This document shows, one piece after another, positions 1 to 7,652 of a stretch of DNA of 64,000 nucleotides. The position numbers and the translations under genes are program-made. Under the pieces are notes generated by a model. It made no database searches. It saw only the letters and a program-made list of their open reading frames with translations, and was not told the DNA's origin. The stretch covers positions 682,001 to 746,000 of the forward strand of contig CAVOHR010000001.1 of the NCBI GenBank assembly GCA_963695835.1. Reading direction: 5' to 3'. Each line of letters begins with the position of its first letter. Position 1 is the stretch's first letter. Source of the stretch: VRUE01 sp963695835 (lineage in GTDB: Bacteria > Actinomycetota > Thermoleophilia > Solirubrobacterales > 70-9).

Positions 1-382
1 TCAGGGAGGGGAGCTTGCCGTACGGCGCTCTGCGCAGGGACCAGTAGACGACCGCGGCGAACACCAGCAGCGCCAGGATCAGCCCGGCCAGGATCGGAAG
101 CCGCGGCAGGTCGAGGGTGTGAACGACGAGGTGGAGGACGACGTTGGCGCCCACCAGAGCCAGGACCGCGAGCAGGAGGGCGCCGGCGCCTCGCACCGCC
201 GCGAGGTCGACTCTCGGCAGCCGTCGCCAGCGGGGCCACGCCGCGAGCAGGGCGACCAGCCCGGCGGCGACGGCGATCCTGACGTCGACCGCGTCGGCGA
301 GGCCGAGCAGGCCGAGGAGGACGGCCAGGGAAACCCCCACCCTCGGAGCCCACCGCTTCACCGGGTCCGGAAGCACACCCAC
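1..382 (-). CDS. Membrane protein, 3' end beyond the window
   Basis: Open reading frame on the minus strand with no stop before base 1, so the C-terminus is outside the window. A GTG start at 382 is the first plausible one after an in-frame stop at 395-397. The 127 visible codons encode three hydrophobic stretches (about residues 15-30, 37-48 and 68-85, followed by a fourth near 100-115) separated by short Arg-rich loops, which fits a small polytopic inner-membrane protein. I recognise no family. It is transcribed away from the dipeptidase gene at 428, and the 45 bp between them must hold both promoters. Confidence 0.5.
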   Translation of the reverse strand, partial: MGVLPDPVKRWAPRVGVSLAVLLGLLGLADAVDVRIAVAAGLVALLAAWPRWRRLPRVDLAAVRGAGALLLAVLALVGANVVLHLVVHTLDLPRLPILAGLILALLVFAAVVYWSLRRAPYGKLPSL

Positions 383-427
383 ACCATACGATAGTTACCC
401 GAGCATTCATGTACAGTTGGCCCGACG

Positions 428-1618
428 ATGTGGGCCGACCTGCACGCGCACTACCCGATGCACGTGGTCAGCGACGCGACGCCGGGCTCCACGGTGAACC
501 TGATGCGCACGGTGCGCCATCGCCCGACCCTCCGGGACAGGATTCAGGCGGCGGTCCTCTGGCTGGCGATGAAGATCGGCAGCGACGAGACGCTGACCAG
601 CGGTCCCCGCATCTCGGTCGAGAAGATGGCCGCTGGGAACGTCGGCCTGGCGATGTCGGTCCTCTACCGCGCCTTCGAGGAGATCGACCTGAGCAAGCCC
701 TACGCCGCGCCGCCCGCACCCGACTACTTCCCGGGGCTGCTCGAGGACCTGGCCGCGGTCGAAGCAGAGGTCGAGACGCACGGCGGGTCCACGATCCGGA
801 TCGTCACCGGCCTCGAGCAGCTCGACCGCTGCCTGGCCGACGGGGCGATCGCGCTCGTCCACGCGGTCGAGGGCGGCTTCCACCTCGGCGACGGCGACGA
901 GGAAATCGGCCGCAACTGCGCCACGCTGGCGGAAAAAGGGGTGGCCTACGTCACCGTCGCCCACCTCTTCTTCCGCCAGGTCGCGACCAACGCGCCGGCC
1001 CTGCCGTTCCTGCCGGACCCCCTCTACCGGCTCGTCTTCCCCCAGCACCGCAGGGACAGCCTCACCCCGCGCGGGAGGGCGGTCGTGCGCGGGCTGGTCC
1101 GCAACCGGATCCTGATCGACGTCTGCCACATGGACCCGCCGGCGATCCACGCGGTGTTCGACCTGCTCGACCGCGAGCTCGACCCGGACCGCGAGCTCCC
1201 GGTCGTCTCCACCCACTCCGGCTATCGCTTCGGCAAGCAGCAGTACATGCCCGACGAGCCGATCCTCCGCAGGATCAGGGAGCGCAACGGGGTGGTCGGC
1301 CTGATCATGGCCCAGCACCAGCTCAACGACGGCATCCGCGACAGCTACACCGAGTCGCTCGAGGAGTCGCTCGAGGTCATCTTCAAGCACATCCGGAAGA
1401 TCGCCGCGATCACCGGCGGCTACGAGCACATCGCCCTCGGCACCGACTTCGACGGCTTCGTCAAACCGACGATGAAGGGCCTGGAGACGATGGCCGACCT
1501 GCCGAAGCTGGAGGAAGCGATGGCGGCGGAGTTCGGCGCGGAGGCAACCGAGCTGATGACCTCGAAGAACGCCCTGCGCGTGCTGCGGACCCTCTGGTCG
1601 AGGCCGCCGCAAGGGTGA
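428..1618 (+). CDS. Membrane-dipeptidase-like metallopeptidase (M19 family)
   Basis: A 396-residue protein of the peptidase M19 (renal dipeptidase) amidohydrolase family, which hydrolyses dipeptides with a binuclear zinc site in a TIM barrel. Metal-ligand positions are visible in order: DLHAHYP at residues 4-10, a mid-chain IDVCHM, then STHSGYR, and finally LGTDFDGF near residue 340. The ATG at 428 puts the first metal motif at the very N-terminus, with no signal peptide, so a cytoplasmic enzyme is likely. The first motif is His-x-His rather than the His-x-Asp of many members, so the substrate may not be a simple dipeptide. A 401-residue antisense frame over the same span is a codon-bias shadow. 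Confidence 0.85.
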   Translation: MWADLHAHYPMHVVSDATPGSTVNLMRTVRHRPTLRDRIQAAVLWLAMKIGSDETLTSGPRISVEKMAAGNVGLAMSVLYRAFEEIDLSKPYAAPPAPDYFPGLLEDLAAVEAEVETHGGSTIRIVTGLEQLDRCLADGAIALVHAVEGGFHLGDGDEEIGRNCATLAEKGVAYVTVAHLFFRQVATNAPALPFLPDPLYRLVFPQHRRDSLTPRGRAVVRGLVRNRILIDVCHMDPPAIHAVFDLLDRELDPDRELPVVSTHSGYRFGKQQYMPDEPILRRIRERNGVVGLIMAQHQLNDGIRDSYTESLEESLEVIFKHIRKIAAITGGYEHIALGTDFDGFVKPTMKGLETMADLPKLEEAMAAEFGAEATELMTSKNALRVLRTLWSRPPQG

Positions 1619-1772
1619 GCGCCTACGGAGTCGACGCGCGGCAGTCGCGCTTGTAGGCCTCCCAGTCTCACTCGCGCAGAAACGCCTCCGCAGCCTCTTC
1701 GCCGCCGGCGAGGACGGCGGCGCGCCCGCCGGGAGCTCGGGGATGAGCGCGAGCGCCTCGCCCGGCCGGGAC

Positions 1773-2198
1773 CTACTCAGGCACGGGCACGGCGATCACC
1801 TCGAGCCCGTCGATGCCGCCGAAGTCGTCCGGGTTGCACGTATAGATGGGCAGATCGTTGGCCAACGCCGTCGCGGCGATCATCGCGTCATAGGCGCGGG
1901 CGGCAGCCTTTCGGCCCGCGCGCCGCAGCGATGCGGCGACCCCTCCGAACGCGCGGGCGGCGGCGTCGTCGAAGGGGAGCGGGGCAAAATCGGCCTCGGC
2001 CTGCTGCAGATGGGCCTGACGGGTGGCGCGCTCCTCGTCCCCCTCGGCCACGAGCGGGCCGACCGCGAGCTCGGCCAGGGTGATGGCCGTGATCAGTGGC
2101 TCGGCGGGCAGCGCGCCCGCGTCCGTGATGCGCTGGAGGAGGACGACCGTCGAAGTGTCGAGGACACCCCGCGTCGGAGCCTCAGCCCCTTCGCTCAC
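1773..2198 (-). CDS. vapC: VapC-type PIN-domain ribonuclease toxin
   Basis: A 141-residue PIN-domain protein, the toxin of a type II toxin-antitoxin pair; VapC toxins are Mg-dependent endoribonucleases, usually cutting tRNA or rRNA. The acidic residues expected of the fold are present: VLDTS at residues 12-16, TLAEL near 42-46, a YDAMIAATAL stretch near 106-115 and a final CNPDDFGG. It starts with an ATG that overlaps the antitoxin stop by 4 nt, the usual translational coupling of such pairs. The 1619-1772 stretch downstream has no intact gene, although it contains a short minus-strand remnant ending in LRE that resembles an antitoxin tail. Confidence 0.9.
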   Translation of the reverse strand: MSEGAEAPTRGVLDTSTVVLLQRITDAGALPAEPLITAITLAELAVGPLVAEGDEERATRQAHLQQAEADFAPLPFDDAAARAFGGVAASLRRAGRKAAARAYDAMIAATALANDLPIYTCNPDDFGGIDGLEVIAVPVPE

Positions 2199-2428
2199 AG
2201 GCGCGGGTCGAGCAGCCGGTCGACATCCGCGCGCAAGGCGGCCGGATCTACCGCGGGTAGCCGGCGCCAGCGACTCAGCAGCGCTTCGGCCGAGAGCGGC
2301 GGACGTAGCGGCCGCAGCTCGGCAACCGCCCTGCCGGAACGCGTGATCGTGATCTGCTCTCCGCGCGCGGCGCGATCGACCACCTCGCCGCCGTGGTTGC
2401 GCAGATCGCGAATGCTGACCTTGGCCAT
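2195..2428 (-). CDS. vapB: Phd/YefM-type antitoxin
   Basis: A 77-residue antitoxin upstream of and overlapping the VapC gene. The N-terminal half (VSIRDLRNHGGEVVDRA, then ITITRSGRAVAELRPL) is the Phd/YefM fold, which dimerises and binds operator DNA; the C-terminal 35 residues, rich in Leu, Arg and Asp, should wrap around the PIN toxin. A perfect palindrome sits 9 bp upstream of the start, as expected for autoregulation. The Phd-type antitoxin with a PIN toxin is a common mixed pairing. Confidence 0.9.
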   Translation of the reverse strand: MAKVSIRDLRNHGGEVVDRAARGEQITITRSGRAVAELRPLRPPLSAEALLSRWRRLPAVDPAALRADVDRLLDPRL

Positions 2429-2437
2429 GGCATTAAT

Positions 2438-2453
2438 GTATCACCTGTGATAC
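2438..2453. promoter_or_regulatory. Palindromic operator of the VapBC pair
   Basis: A perfect inverted repeat, GTATCAC-CT-GTGATAC, with 7-bp arms and a 2-bp spacer, ends 9 bp before the antitoxin ATG. The TATC/GATA steps are AT-rich in an otherwise GC-rich region and probably overlap the -10 box. By analogy with other Phd-type systems it is the autoregulatory site of the toxin-antitoxin complex. Confidence 0.7.
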
Positions 2454-2567
2454 GAGTAATGAAAGCTTCCGAGGAGGCTTGAACGCATGACCGAACCCGA
2501 TCCGCCGGCGCCAGCACCGACAGAACACCGGGCAGCGGGGCGATCGCACGGGCCTGGCGCCAGGCGC

Positions 2568-3398
2568 TCACGCGGGGGTTGCTGCCACGCGGTTCAGGGC
2601 TGTGGTTGACGAAACGGCCGATGAGCGAGTCCTGGGTTGAGCCCCGGCCGTGACCCGATCAACGACAGAGGAGGCCGCCGCGCGAAGCTCGTGCGGGCGA
2701 TCGGTGCCGATCGCATCGGGAGCGAACTCGAGCACCCGGCTTAGGAGCTCCGGGTGGTTCACAGTGCCGGCGTTGACGCTCAGCCCGGCGTCCCGAAGCA
2801 CCCCGACCAACCGCTCGGAGAGCAGGAAGTGCTCGACCGAGATCCCGTTCACTCCGCTCCGGAGAGCCCAGGAAGCGAGTGCCTCGAGCGCGTAGTCGGC
2901 CCAGATCACGAGGCGGGACGGGATCCCGTTTGCGGAGGCGACAGCGCACGCCTCGCCATGAAAGCTGATCACCTCGACTCGGTCGCGGATCGGCTCCCCC
3001 CGAAGCCGCTCGCAGAGCGTCTCGGCGGTGCGGCGGGCAAGGGCCGGGTCGGCGTGCGCCTTGACCTCGAGCTGGAGGCTGACCGCTTCCGGCACCAGGT
3101 CGATCAGCTCCTCGAGCAGGAGCGGGTGCTCCGCCGTCGGCTCTCCCGCGGAGTCACGGATGAGCGCCGATCGGATCTCCTCAGCGGTCCTCTGGCGCGC
3201 CCAGCCATCAAGCGTGGTGCCGAGCGTGAGCAGCGGATCGTGCAGCAGGACCAGCCGATCGTCGGCGGTCAGGCATACATCGGTCTCGAGGCCCTCGACC
3301 GGGCCGGTCAGGGTATGGCGAAGGGCGGCCGCCGAGGAGTCCGGGCCGTAGTGGCGGCCGAGCCGGTGTGCATATAGCGGGGGCAGTGCCAAGGCCAT
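2568..3398 (-). CDS. Glycerophosphodiester phosphodiesterase
   Basis: A 276-residue GDPD-family protein that hydrolyses glycerophosphodiesters to an alcohol and glycerol 3-phosphate. The TIM-barrel signature is clear: AHRLG at residues 10-14 (catalytic His and Arg), then LETDVCLTADDRLVLLHDP near 37-55 with the metal-binding Glu and Asp and the second catalytic His, and LQLEVKAH further on. The end of the barrel is VNAGTVNHPELL followed by AIGTDRP. No signal peptide is visible, so it is probably cytoplasmic. The C-terminal 30 residues after TDRP are low-complexity and likely disordered. It is transcribed alone. Confidence 0.88.
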   Translation of the reverse strand: MALALPPLYAHRLGRHYGPDSSAAALRHTLTGPVEGLETDVCLTADDRLVLLHDPLLTLGTTLDGWARQRTAEEIRSALIRDSAGEPTAEHPLLLEELIDLVPEAVSLQLEVKAHADPALARRTAETLCERLRGEPIRDRVEVISFHGEACAVASANGIPSRLVIWADYALEALASWALRSGVNGISVEHFLLSERLVGVLRDAGLSVNAGTVNHPELLSRVLEFAPDAIGTDRPHELRAAASSVVDRVTAGAQPRTRSSAVSSTTALNRVAATPA

Positions 3399-3518
3399 CT
3401 CCGATCCACCCCGAATCGGACCACGAAACCCCTCCGGAGTTGTTAAGGCCCTGGAAAGCAGATGTTTTGCTGTATTGCTCGCGTGGATGAACCGCCGCCC
3501 GCCGCTCTGGGGCCGCGA

Positions 3519-4259
3519 TCAGTCGAGCGGGCCGGAGCGAAGCGCCCCGAGCACACGCGGATGGCCGTCGATCACCGGCGTGTCGATCAGCTCGAAGCCC
3601 TCGAAGCCTGCATGGCGAGCCATCGCGTCCAGGCCGGCGGGGGTGAAGCCCCAGTACACGAAGTCATCATGGGCATAGACCTCTCCCGGCGCGGGGATGT
3701 GGACCGCCGCGGAATCGAGAGTCCGATCCGCCGCCCCGTGGGTCTCGAGCAGCACCCGCCCGCCGGCCGCGAGGCGCCGTCGAATGATCTTCAGCAGCCC
3801 CAGCGGGTTCTCCACCCGGTGCAGGATCCCGAAGCAGAGGATGAAGTCGAACGTCTCGCCGAGCTCGTCCAGATCGAATGCGTCGATGCGTTGGTAGTCG
3901 ACCTCGGAGTCGAGCAGTTCCCGGATCGCGGCGAACCCCTCGCCTCCCCGCAACTCGACACCCCAGCGCGAGCTGACCCACTCCCTGTACTGCTCGTTGT
4001 CGATTGCAACGACCCGCCCCGCCCCGCGCGCCTCCGCGAGGAACGCGTAGAAGCCGTCGAAGGTGCCGATGTCGAGCACGCTCATGCCGCCAAAATCCTC
4101 GGGCAAGGCGGGGACCCGGTAGCGGTGATCGCGGGCGACGCCGTGGGTGTAGAGCTCCCTGGAGCGGTCGAGCGAGAACGTGTGAAACCAGAGTGGCACC
4201 CGATCGAGGACGGCTGCGGCCGTCTCCGGGTCCGTCTCGATCTGGATCAGATCGGCCAC
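3519..4259 (-). CDS. SAM-dependent methyltransferase, CmoB-like
   Basis: Class I SAM-dependent methyltransferase resembling the tRNA (mo5U34)-methyltransferase/CmoB (DUF1698) group: a WFHTFSLD segment, motif I VLDIGTFDGFYAF near residues 61-73, VVAIDNEQY (motif II), and FDFILCFGILHRVENP (motif IV), with a TPAGLDAMARHAGFE C-terminal element. The substrate is unknown; the family includes tRNA wobble-uridine enzymes and small-molecule methyltransferases. The GTG at 4259 is the most conservative start, but the frame stays open upstream with normal codon bias, and an AGGAG Shine-Dalgarno at 4409-4413 precedes an in-frame ATC at 4401-4403 (see findings), so up to 48 residues may be missing from this call. 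Confidence 0.8.
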   Translation of the reverse strand: MADLIQIETDPETAAAVLDRVPLWFHTFSLDRSRELYTHGVARDHRYRVPALPEDFGGMSVLDIGTFDGFYAFLAEARGAGRVVAIDNEQYREWVSSRWGVELRGGEGFAAIRELLDSEVDYQRIDAFDLDELGETFDFILCFGILHRVENPLGLLKIIRRRLAAGGRVLLETHGAADRTLDSAAVHIPAPGEVYAHDDFVYWGFTPAGLDAMARHAGFEGFELIDTPVIDGHPRVLGALRSGPLD

Positions 4260-4464
4260 CTGACGCTCTGCGGCAGTTGGTTCGGGAGGGGCTTCCAGGG
4301 GTGCCAGGCTCTCGTTTGCACCGGTCAGGCTCCCGCGGGCGCTGTCCGATTCCTGCGGCGCGGAGTCCTGTCGCTGGGGCGTGAGATTGTCGCTTGGCGT
4401 GATGTTGTCTCCTCTGGTCGGTTGCCTCCGACACTATCGGTGCGTCCCGTTGAGCTCAAGCCGC

Positions 4465-4943
4465 TTACCTGCGGACGACCACCGGCAGCGCCGCGACCCG
4501 CGGAGCCACTTGCGCTTTGCACGGAGCGACTCTCCCGTCCGGCTGAAGCGGCCCCTTCGTCGGCTTGCGGGCGCGGATGATCGCCGACGCAGCTTTTTCG
4601 TGAACGCGGTGGGTCTCGGTGATCTCGACGAGCCGCCCCTGCCAGCACCGCCGGCTTGTCACCCGAAAGGTTGATCACACAGTTCGAGATCACCACGCAG
4701 CTCGGCGACCGCAGTCGGATTGCCGCACCCGAGCGAGGCCATCGTCGCGGTGTCGGGAAGCTCGGCATGGGCGTCGTCGCCGTAGAGGCCCGCCCCGAAC
4801 ACCCTGGTCTGCTCGTCGGACAGGGGGTTCTCCGCCGCGCAGCACGACCCACCCGCCTCGCCGCCGCTGACGCTGGCCGCGGCGGCCCCGTAGCGGGCAC
4901 GAACGGCCTCGCGGATCTCCTCAGCGTCGGTCATCTCAGCCAT
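4465..4943 (-). pseudogene. arsM: Decayed arsenite methyltransferase (arsM remnant)
   Basis: Three arsM pieces in three reading frames. From the ATG at 4943 the first frame reads as a normal ArsM N-terminus: EEIREAVRARYG, a GGSCC cysteine pair, then MASLGCGNPTAVAELR, and stops at 4659 after a shift. At about 4697 another frame gives VISNCVINLSGDKPAVLA, the family's Cys motif. A third frame after about 4640 gives a C-terminal GRLVEITETHRVHEKAASA followed by IIRARKP. Between the first two pieces the SAM-binding Rossmann core is absent, and between the second and third most of the C-terminal domain is absent, so there are at least two internal deletions, not one sequencing frameshift. The start overlaps the arsR stop by 13 nt. 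Confidence 0.8.
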
Positions 4944-5284
4944 GCGGAGAACTCCTCGAGCGCGTCGGGGACCACGTAGTAATAGGCCCACAGACCAGGT
5001 CGCTCGGAGCCCACGATCCCGGCGTCGCGCAGCACCTTGAGGTGGTGGGAGACGGTGGGCTGAGAGAGGTCGAACAGCGGGACCAGCTCGCAGACGCAGA
5101 CCTTGCCGGCGTGCTTGCGCAGGACGTCGACCAGCTGCAGGCGCACCGGATCGCCGAGCGCCTTGGCGACCGCCGCCATCCGCGCGGCTTCCCGGCGCTC
5201 GACGTCGGGATAGACGACGGGCTCGCAACAGGGCTCACCCGCAGGGCGCTTGGTCTTGGGGGTCAGCTCCAAATCGACGGGCAT
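4931..5284 (-). CDS. arsR: ArsR-family arsenic-responsive repressor
   Basis: A 117-residue ArsR/SmtB repressor. The winged helix is complete (AKALGDPVRLQLVDVL, then LSQPTVSHHLKVLRDAGIV), with a VCVCEL motif near residues 62-67 matching the ELCVCDL-type As(III)/Sb(III) site, and an extra Cys pair (EPCCEP) near residue 19 that could add a third ligand. On arsenite binding such repressors leave the operator. The gene diverges from the aquaporin gene and is followed in the same transcript by the broken arsM. The promoter places the transcript start at the ATG, so the message is probably leaderless. Confidence 0.93.
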   Translation of the reverse strand: MPVDLELTPKTKRPAGEPCCEPVVYPDVERREAARMAAVAKALGDPVRLQLVDVLRKHAGKVCVCELVPLFDLSQPTVSHHLKVLRDAGIVGSERPGLWAYYYVVPDALEEFSAWLR

Positions 5285-5291
5285 CTATTTA

Positions 5292-5321
5292 TGTATATCT
5301 ATTGAAATCACATTTGTCAAT
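5292..5321 (-). promoter_or_regulatory. arsR promoter overlapping an ArsR operator
   Basis: On the minus strand TTGACA (5315-5320) is separated by exactly 17 bp from TATACA (5292-5297), and the ATG of arsR follows after 7 bp, so transcription should begin at or next to the start codon. An inverted repeat ATTGA (5301-5305) / TCAAT (5317-5321) with an 11-bp spacer lies across the -35 to -10 interval, as expected for an ArsR-family operator that blocks both divergent promoters. Confidence 0.75.
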
Positions 5322-5360
5322 GTTAGGATCAGCGCGATGCGTGAGGAGAGGAGTGGAGAC

Positions 5361-5402
5361 ATGACGGCTGAGACCTGCGACGAGCCGGCGCCGCGGGGGT
5401 GA
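5361..5402 (+). CDS. 13-residue leader ORF coupled to the aquaporin gene
   Basis: ATG at 5361 preceded by a GGAG-type ribosome site encodes MTAETCDEPAPRG and stops with TGA at 5400-5402, overlapping the GTG of the aquaporin gene by 3 nt (GTGA). It may be a translation-coupling leader or the scar of a deleted ars gene between promoter and aquaporin. It is too short to support by composition. Confidence 0.4.
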   Translation: MTAETCDEPAPRG

Positions 5403-6148
5403 CCGACGCGCCCCTACCCCGGCGTCTCTTCGCCGAGTTCCTCGGCTCGGCCTTCCTCGCCGCGACCGTGGTCGGATCGGGTATCGCGGCGGCGCAGCTC
5501 TCGCCGGGCGACACCGGGCTGCAGCTGTTCGAGAACGCGGCGGCGACCGCCGCCGGCCTGTTCACCTTCATCCTCATGTTCGGCCCCGTCTCGGGGGCCC
5601 ACTTCAACCCGGTCGTTTCCCTGGTCGACGCCGGCTTCGGCGGCCTGCGCTGGCGCCACGCCTTCGCCTACATCCCGGCCCAGGTTCTCGGCTGCATCGC
5701 CGGCGCCGTCGCCGCCAACGCGATGTTCGCCCTCGCGGCGATCAGCATCTCGACCAACCACCGCGCCTCGGCCTCGCACCTGTTCGCCGAGGTGGTGGCG
5801 ACTCTCGGTCTGCTCCTGGTGATCTTCTCGCTGGCGCGGACCCGGCGCGGCAACCTGGCGCCGGCCGCGGTCGGTGCATATATCGGCGCCGCCTACTTCT
5901 TCACCAGCTCGACCAGCTTCGCCAATCCCGCGATCGACATCGGGCGCATGTTCTCCGACACCTTCGCGGGCATCGCCCCGGCCTCGGTTCCCGCCTTCAT
6001 CGTCGCCCAGCTCGCCGGCGGGGTCGTGGCGGTCGCCGTGCTCCGCACCCTCTATCCCGACATCACCCCCGACGAGGCGGCGGAGATCATGGTCCCGCAC
6101 GAAGCCGACAGCTCGCCGCCGTCGACGACCTCCGCAGTGGGGAAGTAG
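5399..6148 (+). CDS. Aquaporin/aquaglyceroporin of the ars locus (AqpS-like)
   Basis: A 249-residue MIP-family channel with about six membrane helices. The two half-helix motifs are SGAHFNPVVS (NPV in place of the usual NPA) near residues 63-72 and FANPAIDIGRM near 178-188. Aquaglyceroporins in ars operons, such as AqpS of Sinorhizobium, let As(III) leave the cell down its gradient. Position next to arsR supports that role here; a water or glycerol channel remains possible. GTG at 5399 is chosen because it is coupled to the leader ORF; the protein then begins MTDAPLPRRLFAEFLG. The tail after VLRTLYPD is polar and cytoplasmic. Confidence 0.85.
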   Translation: MTDAPLPRRLFAEFLGSAFLAATVVGSGIAAAQLSPGDTGLQLFENAAATAAGLFTFILMFGPVSGAHFNPVVSLVDAGFGGLRWRHAFAYIPAQVLGCIAGAVAANAMFALAAISISTNHRASASHLFAEVVATLGLLLVIFSLARTRRGNLAPAAVGAYIGAAYFFTSSTSFANPAIDIGRMFSDTFAGIAPASVPAFIVAQLAGGVVAVAVLRTLYPDITPDEAAEIMVPHEADSSPPSTTSAVGK

Positions 6149-6191
6149 CGTCAGGCGGCGGGCATTCAGCCGTCTCTCGGGTATCCCGTTT

Positions 6192-6488
6192 TCAGGCGCT
6201 CCCGTGCTCGCGCCCAGCCCTGCCGCAGTGCTCCTCGACTGCTTCTCGCACCCAGGCGGGCTGATCGTCGAGGCGGACTTCGTATAACGGCTCGTTGCCG
6301 ATCCGCTCTCCGGTCCTCCGGATGACGCCATATTCGTCGAGCGGATCGAGCAGGTAGGCGACGGCGGTCGGGGACTTCCCGGTCTTCTCGCTCAGGCCAT
6401 CCACTGTCATCGGCCCTTCGGTCTTCAGACAGCAAAGAAGGTCCAGCCGGCCTTCGTGCTTGAGTACTCCGCGGAGCGGGTCGCTCAC
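6192..6488 (-). CDS. Small winged-helix protein
   Basis: From the GTG at 6488, a 98-residue protein with an ArsR-like winged-helix core: LRGVLKHEGRLDLLCCL, then TVDGLSEKTGKSPTAVAYLL (recognition helix) and a wing YGVIRRTGERIG, ending in a charged tail. Longer in-frame extensions to 6665 look like noncoding codon bias and are rejected. It is the last of three consecutive minus-strand regulators (7272 to 6192), probably one transcript. No ligand motif is visible. Confidence 0.65.
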   Translation of the reverse strand: MSDPLRGVLKHEGRLDLLCCLKTEGPMTVDGLSEKTGKSPTAVAYLLDPLDEYGVIRRTGERIGNEPLYEVRLDDQPAWVREAVEEHCGRAGREHGSA

Positions 6489-6546
6489 CTCCCCCGTCCC
6501 TCCCCCTGCCCGCGCCTCTGCGCCCCCGCTCTTGGTGGAAGGTCTC

Positions 6547-6801
6547 TCATGGCATTGCGAGCAGCTCCGCGGCCCGGACCGCGGCGTGTGTCGGTTCCAC
6601 GACCTCGCCGGCACGCCTGAGCACGCCGGAGCCGCAGAGGCCGCCGATCGCCTGGCAAACCGCATCGCGCTCGAGCCCTCTCTCCCCGGCGATCTTCGTG
6701 GCCAGCTCGGAGCCGGTCAGGCGTTCGGGGTGGAGGTCGAGGACCATGACGAAGACTGCATGTTCGAGGAGCCGGTCTTCCTCGGCCACCAAGACGGGCA
6801 A
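6547..6801 (-). CDS. Small helix-turn-helix-like protein
   Basis: An 84-residue protein beginning at TTG 6801 or, more probably, GTG 6789 (VAEEDRLLEHAVFVMV). The middle, ERLTGSELATKIAGERG followed by AVCQAIGGLCGSGVLRRAG, has the spacing of a winged-helix DNA-binding domain with its wing. It begins a few bases after the stop of the upstream regulator gene, so the two are probably cotranscribed. Function is unknown; a partner or antagonist of its neighbours is only a guess. Confidence 0.6.
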   Translation of the reverse strand: MPVLVAEEDRLLEHAVFVMVLDLHPERLTGSELATKIAGERGLERDAVCQAIGGLCGSGVLRRAGEVVEPTHAAVRAAELLAMP

Positions 6802-6807
6802 GGGTGT

Positions 6808-7272
6808 CTAACGGGGCGTTCGCTTGGGCGTCTTCTCGCCCGCCGATTTGCGGTTGCCTCGAGGCCGGCCCTTGGGCCAGAGCTTCTCTTCGTCGGACTC
6901 TTGAGTCCGGCTCAGCACGCCCCGGAGCCAGGCGACGTCCTCGACGTTGGAGGCGTAGAAGTGCTCCATCGCGCCGCGAACTTGCCTTTCGCCGACGCGC
7001 TCGATGGCGTTGTAGCCGGACAGCACCGTCACGTGGTAGCTGACGCTGCTCAATTTCTCGCCGACCGCACCTCCCAGCCCCAGCTCCCTCTCGATCTGGA
7101 TCGGGCTGACGGACTCGCCGGACGAATGCAGGAGACGCAGGACCTGACGCCGGAGCGGATGGTTGATGGCCTTGAGAAGCCCCTCCTCCGCGTAGGGCTT
7201 GCCGCCGTTTGAGCCGCCCCCGGCCGCCCGGGAGCCCTTCTTCGCCTTGCTCTGCCGACCAGACTTTCCCAT
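6808..7272 (-). CDS. ArsR-type winged-helix regulator with basic tails
   Basis: ATG at 7272 is preferred to the GTG at 7299 because GAGAGG lies 9-10 nt upstream. After a Lys/Gly-rich disordered start (MGKSGRQSKAKKGSRAAG), residues 28-105 form a winged helix: LLKAINHPLRRQVLRLLHSS, IQIERELGL, SSVSYHVTVL and YNAIERVGERQVRGAMEHFY, the pattern of ArsR/PadR-like regulators. A basic tail follows (WPKGRPRGNRKSAGEK). It is the first gene of a three-regulator minus-strand run and diverges from the two-repeat regulator gene at 7653. Confidence 0.75.
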   Translation of the reverse strand: MGKSGRQSKAKKGSRAAGGGSNGGKPYAEEGLLKAINHPLRRQVLRLLHSSGESVSPIQIERELGLGGAVGEKLSSVSYHVTVLSGYNAIERVGERQVRGAMEHFYASNVEDVAWLRGVLSRTQESDEEKLWPKGRPRGNRKSAGEKTPKRTPR

Positions 7273-7652
7273 TGTGCGATTCCTCTCTCTCGAAGCCACT
7301 CTGCTGAGCTATTAGGAACTAGTGCGGCAGTGTAGGAATACTGAGCGCGGCATTCACACGGACTTTTGAAAATGAAGGTAGCCTCACCTATGGAACCCGG
7401 GGCAGTGCCGGAGCCGCACCGCGTCCCGATCGCGGCCCCGGCCCGTGACCCGGCGTTCTAGCCGCCCTTCGAAACCGACAGCGCAGGCGTCGTCATGCTG
7501 ACAGCTGCGATCTTCATTTCGTCACCCCCTCCCCTGCGTGAATTTGCTCAATAAAAAATGAGCATTAGAGATTCAGCTGCGACCGCGCTGCGGATCGAAG
7601 TGTTCCCAGTCAAGACTTCTCTAGACTCGAAAGCACAGCGCGGTAGCCCCCA
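7273..7652. other. 380-bp intergenic region between divergent regulators
   Basis: No gene is seen. The sequence is noticeably less GC-rich than its surroundings. It contains the inverted repeat TGCTCA (7545-7550) / TGAGCA (7559-7564) with an A-rich 8-bp spacer, about 90 bp before the start at 7653; this could be an operator for one of the flanking winged-helix proteins. Confidence 0.5.

Noticed and set aside
407..1612. 401-residue minus-strand frame opposite the M19 dipeptidase
   Set aside because: Antisense shadow caused by GC-rich third positions; no motifs, Arg/Val/Asp-rich, and the plus-strand frame has clear family motifs.
2487..2606. 40-codon plus-strand ORF with a GGAGG site
   Set aside because: It starts well but becomes Arg/Gly-rich nonsense and overlaps the 3' end of the glycerophosphodiesterase gene; may be the start of a lost gene.
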